A stretch of DNA of 64,000 nt from Providencia sp. PROV188 (lineage in GTDB: Bacteria > Pseudomonadota > Gammaproteobacteria > Enterobacterales > Enterobacteriaceae), in the NCBI RefSeq assembly GCF_027595165.1, contig NZ_CP097291.1:3100001-3164000 (forward strand), written 5' to 3'. Every line of letters starts with the position of its first letter. Within the stretch, counting starts at the first letter, position 1. This document shows, piece after piece, positions 19,361 to 30,141 of this stretch. The notes under the pieces were generated by a model. It did no database searches and was not told the origin of the DNA. It saw only the letters and a program-made list of their open reading frames with translations. A program made the translations under genes and the position numbers.

Positions 19361-20365
19361 ATGACTAAAAATAAACTCTTTACCTCACTCATTGCCTTAA
19401 CCACCTTAAGTTTTGCTGCATTCGCTTCTGCCGAAAAACCAACGCTGACTGTATATACCTATGATTCCTTTGCGGCAGAATGGGGACCTGGTCCTCAAAT
19501 CAAAAAGAATTTCGAAGCTCAATGTGAATGCGAGTTAAAACTGGTTTCTCTAGGGGATGGTGTTGCGCTACTGAATCGTCTACGTATGGAAGGAGCTAAA
19601 AGCAAAGCCGACATTATCTTAGGGTTAGATAACAACTTGCTCGATTCCGCAGAAAAAACTGGCTTATTTGCCCCAGCAGATATCAAAACGGATGCGCTTA
19701 AATTACCTATCGAATGGACAAGCAAAACATTCATTCCTTATGATTATGGTTATTTCGCCTTTATCTATGACACCAATAAAATCAAGCAACCGCCAAAAAG
19801 CATGGATGAACTGCTTGATAGCAAAAATAATTGGAAAATCATTTACCAAGATCCACGTACCAGCACCCCAGGATTAGGATTAATGCTGTGGATTGAGAAA
19901 ATCTACGGTGATAAATCGGCTAATGCATGGAAGAAAATGGCAGCGAAAACACTGACCGTGACCAAAGGTTGGAGTGAGTCTTATGGCTTGTTCTTAAAAG
20001 GTGAAGGAGATTTTGTCCTGAGCTACACCTCTTCGCCGGGTTATCAAATTTTAAATGATAAGAAAGACAACTACGCGGCAGCATTGTTCGATGAAGGGCA
20101 TTATATGCAAGTCGAAGTGGCGGCAAGATTAAAACACAGCCCGCAGCCTGAACTGGCAAAACAGTTCTTACAGTTTATGTTAACCCCTGAATTCCAAGGC
20201 ACATTACCAACCACTAACTGGATGTATCCGGTTATCGATATGCCGTTGCCTGAAGTGTATAACGTGCTACCACTGCCTGCTAAATCCCTGCAATTTAGCG
20301 CGGAAGAAGTGGCTAAAGAACGTCAAACGTGGACACGTTTATGGCAAACCGCCGTCAGTCGTTAA
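19361..20365 (+). CDS. thiB: Thiamine ABC transporter substrate-binding protein ThiB (TbpA)
   Basis: Periplasmic binding protein for thiamine, thiamine phosphate and TPP. I use the ATG at 19361 (MTKNKLFTSLIAL, 334 aa) because it has an AGGA ribosome-binding site 7 bases upstream and gives a clean signal peptide ending at AFASA; a frame opening at 19304 would run through the riboswitch platform. The mature part begins KPTLTVYTYDSFAAEWGPGP, a hallmark of the family. It is the first gene of thiBPQ and overlaps thiP by 25 bases. Confidence 0.95.
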   Translation: MTKNKLFTSLIALTTLSFAAFASAEKPTLTVYTYDSFAAEWGPGPQIKKNFEAQCECELKLVSLGDGVALLNRLRMEGAKSKADIILGLDNNLLDSAEKTGLFAPADIKTDALKLPIEWTSKTFIPYDYGYFAFIYDTNKIKQPPKSMDELLDSKNNWKIIYQDPRTSTPGLGLMLWIEKIYGDKSANAWKKMAAKTLTVTKGWSESYGLFLKGEGDFVLSYTSSPGYQILNDKKDNYAAALFDEGHYMQVEVAARLKHSPQPELAKQFLQFMLTPEFQGTLPTTNWMYPVIDMPLPEVYNVLPLPAKSLQFSAEEVAKERQTWTRLWQTAVSR

Positions 20366-21945
20366 TCAATTTAACCTTATTACCGGGGGCAATAGCCTCC
20401 GGTCTTTTAATCGTCGTTGCCCTGCTCGCTTTTGGGGCGCTGTGGTTTTTCGCACCTGAAGTTTCCCTCCGCGAGATAATCGACGACGATTATCTATGGC
20501 ATGTCATCGGTTTTACGTTTTGGCAGGCATTGCTTTCCGCTATTTTTTCCATTATTCCCGCTATTTTTCTTGCAAGAGCTCTGTATCGCCGGCGATTTTG
20601 GGGAAGAATGCTCTTGCTCCGTTTGTGTGCAATGACCCTTGTTTTACCCGTTTTAGTCGCAGTTTTCGGTATTTTGTCGGTATATGGACAAACCGGATGG
20701 CTAGCAAAACTGTGCCTATGGCTTGATGTTGACTATCAGTTTTCCCCTTATGGTCTGCGTGGCATTTTATTGGCGCATATCTTTTTCAATATGCCACTCG
20801 CCACCCGGATGTTGCTGCAATCCCTTGAAAATATTGCCATTGAGCAGCGTCAAAGCGCCGCTCAATTAGGGTTCAATGAGTGGCAACAATTTACCCTTTT
20901 AGAGTGGCCTTATTTACGCCGTCAGATGTTGCCAACAGGCGCACTGATTTTTATGCTCTGTTTTGCCAGCTTTGCGACAGTACTGGCTCTGGGTGGTGGC
21001 CCTGCGGCGACTACTATCGAACTCGCGATTTACCAAGCACTGAGCTACGACTTTGATTTAGGGCGTGCCACACTGCTTGCGTTAATTCAGTTGGGATGTT
21101 GCGTAGGATTAATGCTTATTTGCCAACGTATTAACCATGCCTTTTCCGTTGGATTTAGCCACCAAACATCATGGTTTGATCCTGCCGATAACCTGTTTCG
21201 CCGTTTACGTGACTGGCTGGTGATTACTGCAGCTATTTTGCTATTAATTCCGCCGTTATTAGCGGTCATTATTGATGGGCTCAACGGCCAATTACTGGAT
21301 GTTTTACAGCAACCTGCCCTATGGCAAGCCACATCCACCTCCCTATTTATTGCACTCTGTGCGGGGGTTCTGTGCGTGATCCTCACGCTAATGCTGCTGT
21401 GGAGTAGCCGTGAACTGCGTTTAAGAAATGCATTAAAACTTGGACAAGCTATTGAGCTAAGCGGGCTGATTATTCTGGCGATGCCGGGTATTGTGCTGGC
21501 GACAGGCTTTTTTATCTTTTTCAATGAAACCATTGGAATACCCGAAACTCCTTATCCGTTGGTGATCATGACTAACGCCTTACTCGCTATCCCTTACGCG
21601 CTAAAGGTACTGGATAACCCAATGCGAGATCTGGCTCAACGCTATAATCCGTTATGCCAATCACTCGAAATCACTGGTTTTAATCGATTTAAAATCATTG
21701 AATTACGAGCATTACGCAAACCTATCGCACAAGCATTGGCATTCGCTTGCGTGATTTCGATTGGGGATTTTGGCGTGGTCGCCTTGTTTGGTAATGAAGA
21801 GTTCCGCACCTTGCCTTACTATCTTTATCAACAGATTGGCGCGTATCGAACCAATGATGGCGCGGTTACCGCTATGCTATTGTTGTTACTCTGTTTCTGC
21901 CTGTTTAGCCTACTCGAACGCCTATCGGGGAAAACTCATGATTGA
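20341..21945 (+). CDS. thiP: Thiamine ABC transporter permease ThiP
   Basis: Inner-membrane permease of the thiamine importer, 534 aa (E. coli 536), a fused permease with two sets of membrane helices and two EAA-type loops contacting ThiQ (around [20 protein letters not shown] and around [18 protein letters not shown]). The ATG at 20341 (MANRRQSL) matches the family start; an upstream in-frame ATG at 20329 is less likely. It overlaps the end of thiB by 25 bases and thiQ by eight, so all three genes are translated as a unit. Confidence 0.95.
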   Translation: MANRRQSLINLTLLPGAIASGLLIVVALLAFGALWFFAPEVSLREIIDDDYLWHVIGFTFWQALLSAIFSIIPAIFLARALYRRRFWGRMLLLRLCAMTLVLPVLVAVFGILSVYGQTGWLAKLCLWLDVDYQFSPYGLRGILLAHIFFNMPLATRMLLQSLENIAIEQRQSAAQLGFNEWQQFTLLEWPYLRRQMLPTGALIFMLCFASFATVLALGGGPAATTIELAIYQALSYDFDLGRATLLALIQLGCCVGLMLICQRINHAFSVGFSHQTSWFDPADNLFRRLRDWLVITAAILLLIPPLLAVIIDGLNGQLLDVLQQPALWQATSTSLFIALCAGVLCVILTLMLLWSSRELRLRNALKLGQAIELSGLIILAMPGIVLATGFFIFFNETIGIPETPYPLVIMTNALLAIPYALKVLDNPMRDLAQRYNPLCQSLEITGFNRFKIIELRALRKPIAQALAFACVISIGDFGVVALFGNEEFRTLPYYLYQQIGAYRTNDGAVTAMLLLLLCFCLFSLLERLSGKTHD

Positions 21946-22636
21946 ATTACAAAATCTAGATTATCAATACGATAACCTAAATATGCATTTTGATATTGCG
22001 GTAGCTTCGGGGGAACGAGTTGCCGTAATGGGTCCGAGTGGCGCAGGCAAAAGCACGCTGCTCAGCCTAATTAGTGGGTTTCAATTTCCTCGCAGTGGCA
22101 CTATCACCTTAAATGGTGAAAATCATACATTTACGCCCCCAGCTAAACGCCCTGTTTCCATGTTATTTCAAGAAAATAACCTGTTTGCTCACCTAACCGT
22201 GAGGCAAAATATTGGGCTAGGTTTACAACCGAGCTTACGTTTGAGTGCATCGCAAATGGCTGAAGTCGAGCAAATGGCGCGGCAGGTCAGTTTAACCGAC
22301 TGTTTAGATCGAACACCAGCGCAGTTATCCGGTGGGCAGCGTCAACGAGCCGCACTCGCACGCTGTTTAATTCGCAATCAACCGATTTTATTGCTGGATG
22401 AGCCGTTTTCCGCCCTTGACCCTGCGCTGCGCAGTGAAATGCTGCAATTACTCAATGACGTTTGCGTTAATAAATCCATCACATTATTAATGGTATCCCA
22501 TAGTATTGAAGACTCGCTACAAATCGCCCCTCGCAGCTTAGTGGTCGCCGATGGCGCAATTGTGTATGACGGCGATACCGAAACACTATTACAAGGCAAA
22601 ACCGACGCTTCTGCATTATTGGGCATTTCTAATTAG
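21938..22636 (+). CDS. thiQ: Thiamine ABC transporter ATP-binding protein ThiQ
   Basis: ATPase of the thiamine importer, 232 aa, the same length as in E. coli. Walker [10 protein letters not shown], the Q-loop in MLFQENNLF, the ABC signature LSGGQRQR, Walker [13 protein letters not shown] and the switch His in MVSHS are all intact. I chose the ATG at 21938 ([13 protein letters not shown]); the reading frame is open further upstream, but that part only shadows the thiP coding region. The gene ends 75 bases before polB, with a terminator-like hairpin between them. Confidence 0.95.
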   Translation: MIELQNLDYQYDNLNMHFDIAVASGERVAVMGPSGAGKSTLLSLISGFQFPRSGTITLNGENHTFTPPAKRPVSMLFQENNLFAHLTVRQNIGLGLQPSLRLSASQMAEVEQMARQVSLTDCLDRTPAQLSGGQRQRAALARCLIRNQPILLLDEPFSALDPALRSEMLQLLNDVCVNKSITLLMVSHSIEDSLQIAPRSLVVADGAIVYDGDTETLLQGKTDASALLGISN

Positions 22637-22648
22637 CTCGACAAATAA

Positions 22649-22680
22649 TACTGTATAAATTCCCACTACTCGCGTATATT
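22649..22680 (+). promoter_or_regulatory. Predicted polB promoter with LexA-like box
   Basis: ACTGTATAAATTCCCAC (22650-22666) resembles a LexA box CTG-N10-CAG with the last base changed (CTG...CAC) and resembles the known E. coli polB operator. A -35 TGTATA (22652-22657) lies inside it, 17 bases before a -10 TATATT (22675-22680). LexA binding here would block the promoter. Confidence 0.5.
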
Positions 22681-22711
22681 AATTTGCAGATTATTTACGC
22701 GAGTTTTCTTT
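22668..22711 (+). terminator. Predicted intrinsic terminator of thiBPQ in the polB leader
   Basis: Perfect nine-base arms ACTCGCGTA (22668-22676) and TACGCGAGT (22696-22704), followed by TTTCTTT directly before the polB ATG. The 5' arm overlaps the predicted polB -10 box, so only transcripts coming from thiQ can form the complete hairpin. Confidence 0.6.
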
Positions 22712-25063
22712 ATGCCTCAGTCAAACACCCCCGCTGAAAAAGGCTTTATTCTTAGCCGCCATTGGCGAGATACCCGCTACGGTGTCGAGGTAAGCTATTG
22801 GTTACTCACGGATAATAAACCGCAAAAAGTCATTGTTCCCTATCAACAAGCCGTAGGGTTTTTACCTGAATCCAAGTTTTCCCTAGTACGCCATTTAATT
22901 GAAGGACAAGCTGATATCAGCTATCGATCCGTGGAACTGCGAGATTTCAAACGCGAAAAAGTCTACGCCATCTATTGCCAGCAATATCGTCAATTACAAA
23001 ACCTAGATAAAAACTGCCAAGCATTAGGCATTGAACTGCTGGAAACCGATATTCGCCCTTGTGAGCGTTATTTAATGGAGCGCTTTATTACCGCTCCCGT
23101 GTGGTTTTCTCGCAATCATCAGGGGAAATATCAACTCAAACCTTGTGAAGGTTATCGCCCGACACTGCATGCTGTTTCTCTCGATATTGAAACTAGCCAA
23201 CATGGGGAGCTTTATTCGATTGGGTTATCTGGCTGCGGTGACAATGTGGTGTTTATGTTGGGACCCGATCAAGGCCCTGCTCTGAATGATCAACATCGAC
23301 TCGTGTATGCCACCAGCCGCCCTCAATTACTTGAAAAATTGAACGAATGGCTGCAACAGTACGATCCCGATGCCATCATCGGTTGGAATCTGATCCAGTT
23401 TGATTTGCAAGTTTTACAAAAGCATGCGGAGCGCTATGGCATCCCTCTGTTGCTCGGTCGGCAAGGGAAAAAACTCGAATGGCGAGAACACGGTTTTAAG
23501 CAAGGTGTCTTTTTTGCCTCTGCTGAAGGTCGCTTAATTATTGATGGTATTGATGCGTTAAAATCGGCGACATGGAGTTTTAGCTCATTCAGCTTGGAGT
23601 CCGTTGCCCAGCAGCTGCTTGGCGAAGGGAAAGCGATTGATACTCCTTATGATCGCATGGATGAAATTAACCGCCGCTTTGCTCACGATAAACCCGCCCT
23701 CGCCCATTACAATATTCAAGACTGTATTTTGGTGCATCGCATCTTTGAGAAAACCGATTTAATGGCGTTCTTGCAAGAGCGCTCGACGGTCACGGGGCTC
23801 GCCGCCGATCGCATGGGAGGCTCAGTAGCCGCCTTTTCCCATTTATATATTCCTCGGCTACACCGCTTAGGGTTTGTTGCCCCAACGCTCTGTGAGCAAA
23901 AGTTTCAGCTCAATCCCGGTGGATTTGTCATGGATTCTCAGCCGGGTTTGTATGACTCCGTTTTGGTACTTGATTATAAAAGCCTTTATCCCTCAATTAT
24001 TCGCACCTTTTTAATTGACCCAGCAGGCATGATTGAAGGGCTTGCACACCCAGAACCTGAACACTCTGTTGAAGGATTTCGCGGTGCTTGGTTTTCCCGT
24101 ACGACCCATTGCTTGCCAGATATTGTCAGCCATATTTGGCAAGGTCGTGATAAAGCTAAACAGCAAAAAAACGCCCCGCTTTCTCAAGCCCTCAAAATTA
24201 TTATGAATGCTTTTGCGGGGGTTTTGGGTGCCGATGGATGCCGTTTTTTTGACCCACGATTAACCGCGTCAATTACCATGCGCGGTCATGAAATTATGCG
24301 AATTACCAAACAATTGATTGAATCCCAAGGATATCAGGTAATTTATGGGGACACCGATTCCACCTTTGTTTGGCTACGAGATCCCCATACTGATGAACAA
24401 GCTCAAAAAGTGGGCTATCAACTGCGTGACCATGTAAATAATTGGTGGAAACAGCATCTTAAAGAAGAGTGGCAACTTGATGGTGTGCTCGAGCTTGAGT
24501 ATGAAACCCATTATCGGCGCTTTTTGATGCCAACAATTAGAGGCACAGACCAAGGCAGTAAAAAACGCTATGCGGGTTTAAGCCAAGATACAATGGTTTT
24601 TAAAGGCTTAGAAACTATTCGTTCAGACTGGACACCTCTCGCTCAAAACTTCCAAAAAGAGCTGTATACGCGCATTTTTTATCGCCAGCCTTATCGGGAA
24701 TTTATTCGCGACTATATTCATGCCATTCGTTCAGGAGAATATGACGATCGCTTGATTTACCGCAAGCGCCTACGGCGTAAATTGTCAGATTATCAACGTA
24801 ATGTGCCACCTCATGTACGAGCCGCACGCCAAGCCGATGAGTACAATTTGCAATTACAGCGCCCATTGCAATATCAAAATGGGGGGTGGATCAGTTATAT
24901 CATCACTCAGGCAGGTCCCGAGCCATTAGAGACCGTAACCGCGAAACCTGACTATGAGCACTATATTCTTAAGCAAATCAAACCTATCGCCGATGGAATT
25001 CTGCCATTTCTGCAAGATGATTTTGACGCCATTTTGACAGGGCAAATTAATCTTTTGTTTTAA
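22712..25063 (+). CDS. polB: DNA polymerase II, PolB
   Basis: SOS-induced B-family DNA polymerase with a proofreading 3'-5' exonuclease, used in replication restart and lesion bypass. The protein is 783 aa, identical in length to E. coli. Exonuclease motif I is SLDIETS and motif II is [10 protein letters not shown]; the polymerase motifs [13 protein letters not shown] and YGDTDSTF contain the catalytic aspartates. The ribosome-binding site before the ATG is weak. The likely control is LexA, from the box upstream. As in E. coli, rapA follows. Confidence 0.96.
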   Translation: MPQSNTPAEKGFILSRHWRDTRYGVEVSYWLLTDNKPQKVIVPYQQAVGFLPESKFSLVRHLIEGQADISYRSVELRDFKREKVYAIYCQQYRQLQNLDKNCQALGIELLETDIRPCERYLMERFITAPVWFSRNHQGKYQLKPCEGYRPTLHAVSLDIETSQHGELYSIGLSGCGDNVVFMLGPDQGPALNDQHRLVYATSRPQLLEKLNEWLQQYDPDAIIGWNLIQFDLQVLQKHAERYGIPLLLGRQGKKLEWREHGFKQGVFFASAEGRLIIDGIDALKSATWSFSSFSLESVAQQLLGEGKAIDTPYDRMDEINRRFAHDKPALAHYNIQDCILVHRIFEKTDLMAFLQERSTVTGLAADRMGGSVAAFSHLYIPRLHRLGFVAPTLCEQKFQLNPGGFVMDSQPGLYDSVLVLDYKSLYPSIIRTFLIDPAGMIEGLAHPEPEHSVEGFRGAWFSRTTHCLPDIVSHIWQGRDKAKQQKNAPLSQALKIIMNAFAGVLGADGCRFFDPRLTASITMRGHEIMRITKQLIESQGYQVIYGDTDSTFVWLRDPHTDEQAQKVGYQLRDHVNNWWKQHLKEEWQLDGVLELEYETHYRRFLMPTIRGTDQGSKKRYAGLSQDTMVFKGLETIRSDWTPLAQNFQKELYTRIFYRQPYREFIRDYIHAIRSGEYDDRLIYRKRLRRKLSDYQRNVPPHVRAARQADEYNLQLQRPLQYQNGGWISYIITQAGPEPLETVTAKPDYEHYILKQIKPIADGILPFLQDDFDAILTGQINLLF

Positions 25064-25396
25064 AGCCTAACGAACAGCGTGAATTGTACAATTCTTATTA
25101 CAATTGCCGCATTTTTAACAGGTGACGATAAGCGAATGTTGAATTAATATAACGCCCCTTTGATATCTCGACCTGTTATACACACAGCTTGGCGAGAAAA
25201 TCGGCTATACTCATCATAATTCGAGCAACGCGACTCGAAAGAGAAAAGAGCTATAATTGCCAAACGGCAAAACGATTAAAAAATTTCGCATCACCCTTGG
25301 TATATAACCGTTATATCAACACTGGGCAAAGACACCGGTTAGTTGTCTTAAACATCTAAAAATAAACAATCAAAATTATGGAATTAAATTAAACCT
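25064..25396. other. Intergenic region between polB and rapA (rapA leader)
   Basis: A 333-base gap. It contains a perfect six-base hairpin TTCGAG/CTCGAA (25220-25225 and 25234-25239), a TATACT at 25206-25211 and a TATAAT at 25252-25257, but neither -10-like box has a good -35 at the right distance. No coding region is supported. It should hold the rapA promoter and a long 5' leader. Confidence 0.6.
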
Positions 25397-28303
25397 ATGC
25401 CATTTACTCTTGGTCAACGCTGGATCAGCGACACAGAAAGCGAACTTGGGTTAGGCGCCGTCGTGGCTATTGATGCCCGTATGGTGACGTTGCTTTTCCC
25501 TGCCACTGGGGAAAACCGACTGTACTCACGTAGTGATGCCCCAATTACCCGAGTGATGTTCAACGAAGGTGATACCATCACCAGTCACGAAGGTTGGCAG
25601 CTACAAGTTGAAAGTATTCAAGAAGATAAAGGGTTATTGACCTACACAGGAACACGTTTAGACACCCAAGAAGCGGATGTCAGCCTGAGAGAAGTGTTCC
25701 TTGATAGCAAGCTAACGTTTAATAAGCCACAAGATAGACTGTTCGCCGGTCAAATCGATCGTATGGATCGTTTTGCGCTGCGTTTTCGTGCACGTAAATT
25801 CCAAAGCGAACAAGTTAAACACCAATCTACGGGTCTGCGTGGTATCCGCGCGAGTTTGATCCCGCATCAGTTGCATATTGCTAACGAAGTCGGTAAGCGC
25901 CACAATCCGCGAGTTTTACTGGCGGATGAAGTGGGCTTAGGGAAAACCATCGAAGCGGGTATGATAATCCATCAACAATTGATGGCAGGTCGTGCTGAGC
26001 GAGTATTGGTCATTGTCCCAGATAGCTTACAGCATCAATGGCTGGTGGAAATGCTGCGCCGTTTTAACCTGCGTTTTTCCCTGTTTGATGATAGCCGCTA
26101 CAGCGAAGCCCAACACGACAGCGATAACCCATTTGAAACTGAACAATTAGTCCTGTGTTCTCTAGATTTTGTTCGTCGTAATAAACAGCGTTTTGACCAA
26201 CTCGTCGAAGCGGGCTGGGACATGATGGTCGTCGATGAAGCTCACCATCTGCAATGGAGCGAAACTGCCCCAAGCCGTGAATATCAAGTGATTGAAACCT
26301 TAGCAGAGCATGTTCCTTCTGTTTTACTGCTAACGGCAACACCCGAGCAATTAGGTCAAGAGAGCCACTTTGCGCGTTTGCGCCTCCTTGACCCTAGCCG
26401 CTTCCATGACTATCAAGAGTTCTTAGCCGAGCAAGAAAATTATCGCCCTGTCGCCGATGCGGTTTCACTGCTACTTTCTGGCGATAAACTGACGAATGAC
26501 CAGCAAAACCTGCTCAGCGAGCTTATCAAAGAACAAGATGTTGAGCCGTTATTAAAAGCCGCTAATCTTGAAGGCGATGACAGCCAAGCCGCTCGCCAAG
26601 AACTGATCCATATGCTGATGGACAGACATGGTACTAGCCGCCTGTTATTTAGAAACACCCGTAATGGTGTCAAAGGCTTTCCACGCCGTGAATTGCATTC
26701 TTTAAAAATGCCACTGCCAACTCAATACCAAACGGCAATCAAAGTCGCTGGCATTATGGGCACGAAAAAGGATGTAGAAACTCGCGCAAAAGAGATGCTG
26801 TATCCAGAACAAATCTACCAAGAATTTGAAGGTGAAAACGCCACTTGGTGGAACTTCGACCCACGAGTTGAATGGCTGATGGGCTTCTTAACCGCAAATC
26901 GTCATGAAAAAGTACTGGTTATCTGTGCCAAAGCCGCTACAGCACTGCAACTTGAGCAAGTTCTGCGTGAGCGTGAAGGGATCCGTGCGGCGGTATTCCA
27001 CGAAGGTTTATCCCTGTTAGAACGTGACCGTGCTGCTGCATACTTTGCTTCACAAGAAGAAGGCGCGCAGGTATTGCTGTGTTCTGAAATTGGTTCAGAA
27101 GGTCGTAACTTCCAGTTTGCTAACCAATTAGTGATGTTTGACCTGCCATTCAACCCTGACTTGCTTGAGCAGCGTATTGGTCGTTTGGATCGTATTGGTC
27201 AAAGCCGCGATATCGTGATCAACGTGCCTTACTTGGAAAATACCGCACAAGCCGTATTAATTCGTTGGTACCATGAAGGTTTAGATGCTTTTGAGCATAC
27301 TTGCCCTACCGGTCGTACTATTTACGATAAATATTACCAACAATTGCTGCAATTTATGGCTGAGCCAACCATCACTGACGGGTTTGATGAATTTATTAAA
27401 ACCTGCCGCGAAGAGCACGATGCACTCAAAGCGCAGTTAGAGCAAGGTCGTGACCGTTTGCTGGAAATGCACTCAAATGGCGGTGAAGCCGGTAATAAAT
27501 TAGCCGAAGAGATTGGTGAAGGCGATAACGAGACTGAGCTGGTTAACTTTGCACTGAACCTGTTTGATATCGTTGGGATCAACCAAGAAGATAAGAGCGA
27601 TAACTTAATTATCCTCACGCCATCCGACCATATGTTAGTGCCTGATTTCCCAGGATTGCCGCAAGATGGCTGTACTATCACTTTTGACCGCGAACAAGCG
27701 CTTTCCCGCGAAGATACGCAGTTTATTAGCTGGGAACATCCGATTATTCGTAACGGTTTGGATTTAGTGTTATCCGGCGATACGGGTAGCTGCGCAGTTT
27801 CTGTGTTGAAAAACAAAGCGTTGCCAGTAGGCACCTTGCTGACCGAACTGATTTATGTTGTAGAAGCTCAGGCTCCGAAACAGCTGCAAATCAGCCGTTT
27901 CTTACCGGCGACCCCAGTTCGCTTATTGATTGATTTAAAAGGTAATAACCTATCTTCACAAGTGGAGTTTGAGAGTTTTAACCGCCAATTAAATGCCATC
28001 AACCGTCATATGGCGAGCAAGTTAGTCAATGCCGTACAAAACGAGGTGCATTCTGTATTACGCCTCTCTGAACCGATGGTCGAGAAAGAAGCAAAATCCA
28101 TTATTGAGAATGCCAAAGAAGCCGCTGATAAAGCCCTGACTTTGGAACTGTCTCGCTTGGAAGCGCTGAAAGCGGTTAACCCAAATATCCGTGATGAAGA
28201 ACTCGATATTATCGAGGAAGAGCGTCGCCAATTGATGACCAACATCGACCAAGCTTCATGGCGCCTCGACGCTATCCGCTTAGTGGTTGTCACGCATCAG
28301 TAG
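25397..28303 (+). CDS. rapA: RNA polymerase-associated ATPase RapA (HepA)
   Basis: Swi2/Snf2-family ATPase that binds core RNA polymerase and recycles stalled or post-termination complexes. The protein is 968 aa, the E. coli length. Walker A is [14 protein letters not shown], Walker B VVDEAHH, and later helicase motifs include [22 protein letters not shown] and [11 protein letters not shown]. The N-terminal RNA-polymerase-binding Tudor-like domains lie before residue about 110. The start codon lacks a strong ribosome-binding site. rluA follows 99 bases later, probably in the same transcript. Confidence 0.96.
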   Translation: MPFTLGQRWISDTESELGLGAVVAIDARMVTLLFPATGENRLYSRSDAPITRVMFNEGDTITSHEGWQLQVESIQEDKGLLTYTGTRLDTQEADVSLREVFLDSKLTFNKPQDRLFAGQIDRMDRFALRFRARKFQSEQVKHQSTGLRGIRASLIPHQLHIANEVGKRHNPRVLLADEVGLGKTIEAGMIIHQQLMAGRAERVLVIVPDSLQHQWLVEMLRRFNLRFSLFDDSRYSEAQHDSDNPFETEQLVLCSLDFVRRNKQRFDQLVEAGWDMMVVDEAHHLQWSETAPSREYQVIETLAEHVPSVLLLTATPEQLGQESHFARLRLLDPSRFHDYQEFLAEQENYRPVADAVSLLLSGDKLTNDQQNLLSELIKEQDVEPLLKAANLEGDDSQAARQELIHMLMDRHGTSRLLFRNTRNGVKGFPRRELHSLKMPLPTQYQTAIKVAGIMGTKKDVETRAKEMLYPEQIYQEFEGENATWWNFDPRVEWLMGFLTANRHEKVLVICAKAATALQLEQVLREREGIRAAVFHEGLSLLERDRAAAYFASQEEGAQVLLCSEIGSEGRNFQFANQLVMFDLPFNPDLLEQRIGRLDRIGQSRDIVINVPYLENTAQAVLIRWYHEGLDAFEHTCPTGRTIYDKYYQQLLQFMAEPTITDGFDEFIKTCREEHDALKAQLEQGRDRLLEMHSNGGEAGNKLAEEIGEGDNETELVNFALNLFDIVGINQEDKSDNLIILTPSDHMLVPDFPGLPQDGCTITFDREQALSREDTQFISWEHPIIRNGLDLVLSGDTGSCAVSVLKNKALPVGTLLTELIYVVEAQAPKQLQISRFLPATPVRLLIDLKGNNLSSQVEFESFNRQLNAINRHMASKLVNAVQNEVHSVLRLSEPMVEKEAKSIIENAKEAADKALTLELSRLEALKAVNPNIRDEELDIIEEERRQLMTNIDQASWRLDAIRLVVVTHQ

Positions 28304-28402
28304 AGAATATAGCTCGACACTCCCCGAGATTATGCGAGTTACAGCGGTGCTGGCTGATAGCAGCCAACACCGCTACAGTGTGAAGAATGAAGGATAAAAG
28401 AA

Positions 28403-29053
28403 ATGTTACCCTATAATCCCCCTACTGAACCATGGCTACATATACTCTACCAAGACGAGCATATTATTGTAGTCAATAAACCTAGCGGCTTGCTTTCTGT
28501 ACCAGGGAAAGCCCCTGAGCACCATGACAGCATCATGAGCCGTATTCAGCGGGATTATCCTGCGGCGGAGTCCGTTCACCGTTTAGATATGGCAACCAGT
28601 GGCGTTATGGTTGTCGCTCTGCATAAAGCGGCTGAGCGTGAACTCAAGCGTCAGTTTAGGGAGCGGGAGCCGAAAAAACACTATGTGGCTCGCGTGTGGG
28701 GTCATTTGGAAAAACCTGAGGGTTTGGTGGATTTACCGCTAATTTGTGACTGGCCGAATCGCCCTAAGCAGAAAGTCTGTTTTGAAACCGGAAAATCGGC
28801 CCAAACCGAATACCAAGTTTTAGAATATGAAGAGCAGGCAACGCGAGTCAAACTTTCGCCAATTACGGGACGCTCTCATCAGCTACGTGTCCATATGCTC
28901 GCACTGGGACACCCTATTCTTGGTGACAGATTTTATGCCCATGAAGAAGCATTGGCATTAGCACCACGTTTGCAGTTACATGCGCAGGAGCTGTATATCA
29001 CTCATCCTGAGTATGGCACACCAATGCATTTTACTTGCCCGCCAGATTTCTAA
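28403..29053 (+). CDS. rluA: Dual-specificity pseudouridine synthase RluA
   Basis: Makes pseudouridine 746 of 23S rRNA and pseudouridine 32 of several tRNAs. The protein is 216 aa (E. coli 219). The catalytic motif VHRLDMATSGVM carries the active-site Asp; later family motifs SPITGRSHQLRVHM and HPILGDRFYA are also intact. The ATG has an AAGGA site seven bases upstream. It follows rapA and ends at a strong hairpin, facing djlA on the other strand. Confidence 0.95.
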   Translation: MLPYNPPTEPWLHILYQDEHIIVVNKPSGLLSVPGKAPEHHDSIMSRIQRDYPAAESVHRLDMATSGVMVVALHKAAERELKRQFREREPKKHYVARVWGHLEKPEGLVDLPLICDWPNRPKQKVCFETGKSAQTEYQVLEYEEQATRVKLSPITGRSHQLRVHMLALGHPILGDRFYAHEEALALAPRLQLHAQELYITHPEYGTPMHFTCPPDF

Positions 29054-29058
29054 TCTGA

Positions 29059-29096
29059 TTGAAGCGCTTAGGCTGGTTTAAGCGCTTCAATTATTT
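29059..29096 (+). terminator. Predicted rluA terminator
   Basis: Perfect 12-base arms TTGAAGCGCTTA (29059-29070) and TAAGCGCTTCAA (29079-29090) with an eight-base loop, then TTATTT. The hairpin is strong but the T-tract is short. Confidence 0.65.
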
Positions 29097-29138
29097 AAAA
29101 GCTTAAGTTATTTAAAAACTGAAGTTATTTGAAACCCT
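29089..29138. repeat. About 17-bp tandem repeat across the djlA stop codon
   Basis: Three imperfect units: AATTATTTAAAAGCTT (29089-29104), AAGTTATTTAAAAACTG (29105-29121) and AAGTTATTTGAAACCCT (29122-29138). The third unit holds the djlA stop codon (29125-29127) and its last codons. Confidence 0.8.
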
Positions 29139-29940
29139 TCTCTTTTTTAACAAGATCATAAGCCGCCTGAATTGACTGTGCTTTTTGCTTAGCAATTTCC
29201 ATCATCTCTGGCGGTAAACCTTTAGCAACGAGCTTATCGGGATGATGCTCACTCATCAGCTTACGGTACGCTCGCTTAATTTTCGTTGGGTCATCATCGA
29301 CGGAAACCCCAAGTACCTTACAGGCATCTTCCAGCGTAGGGCCATTATTTTGTTGGTAATAGCCTCCAGACTGCTGCTGAGAATAACCATGACCAAACTG
29401 GCGACCGCTTTGGATCATATCTAAGAATTGCTCAAACTGAATTTGGGAGATACCCAGCTCTTCCGCAATAATAAATAGCACTTTTCGTTCGTTAGGATGT
29501 AGGGTTCCATCCGCGAAAGCAGCTTGTAATTGAATTTCCAGAAACATCTGAACAAGGTCAAAACGACCATAACAAGCCATACGTAATTGTTTAAGAACAT
29601 CACGCAGTGGAAAGTCTGGGGATTTCCCCTCTCTAAAGGCTTGTTGAGCGGCTTTGCGAGTTTCTCCGTGCAGTTGCATTCTGTCCATCAGGTTCGATGC
29701 TAACTGGATATCAGTCTCGGTGACACGCCCTTTTGACTTGGTTAAATGCCCTAATATTTGAAAGGTACTTGCGAAGAAAATAATTTGTCTGTCGCGCTTA
29801 TTGAAGGCGCCAGCGAACTTACGTTGAGCCGAAGCCTTATCAAAACCGTGCCCAATCAGTAAGCCGGCTAATGCTCCCCAAAACCCTAAACCGGAGACAA
29901 TAGCGAGTATCACCCCAATAATTTTACCCCAATAGTGCAT
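29125..29940 (-). CDS. djlA: Membrane-anchored DnaJ-like co-chaperone DjlA
   Basis: Type III J-domain protein that stimulates DnaK and, in E. coli, affects the Rcs capsule pathway. The protein is 271 aa, the E. coli length. An N-terminal membrane helix ([24 protein letters not shown]) is followed by a TerB-like helical domain (about 55-170), a Gly/Gln-rich linker with [13 protein letters not shown], and a C-terminal J domain (about 203-271) with the HPD motif in SEHHPDKL. It is convergent with rluA and divergent from lptD, as in E. coli. Confidence 0.95.
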   Translation of the reverse strand: MHYWGKIIGVILAIVSGLGFWGALAGLLIGHGFDKASAQRKFAGAFNKRDRQIIFFASTFQILGHLTKSKGRVTETDIQLASNLMDRMQLHGETRKAAQQAFREGKSPDFPLRDVLKQLRMACYGRFDLVQMFLEIQLQAAFADGTLHPNERKVLFIIAEELGISQIQFEQFLDMIQSGRQFGHGYSQQQSGGYYQQNNGPTLEDACKVLGVSVDDDPTKIKRAYRKLMSEHHPDKLVAKGLPPEMMEIAKQKAQSIQAAYDLVKKEKGFK

Positions 29941-30141
29941 ATATCCCTCAATTCTTCAATGCTCAGAATGCAATTTTGCATTATCATACTATCCATTCTG
30001 CTTTTGTGCATAACGATAAAGAACCTAACAAGTTGCTAACTACGTTTATTCCAGTTTTGATATTATACTGGCGAAAACGGGTTGGCTAAGATAGTCTTTG
30101 AGCGTTTGCCGACTGTGCCCATTTGACGGACTCCCTATTTA

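Noticed and set aside
21761..21937. 59-codon N-terminal extension of ThiQ
   Set aside because: It lies wholly inside thiP in another frame and has no ABC-domain content; the family length is met from 21938.
25183..25257. TATACT and TATAAT boxes as rapA promoters
   Set aside because: Neither has a recognisable -35 or TG extension at the correct distance.
30001..30069. Sigma-E promoter for lptD around GAACCT (30021)
   Set aside because: The -35-like GAACCT lacks a matching -10 at the right spacing, so I do not call it, although sigma-E control of lptD is known in E. coli.
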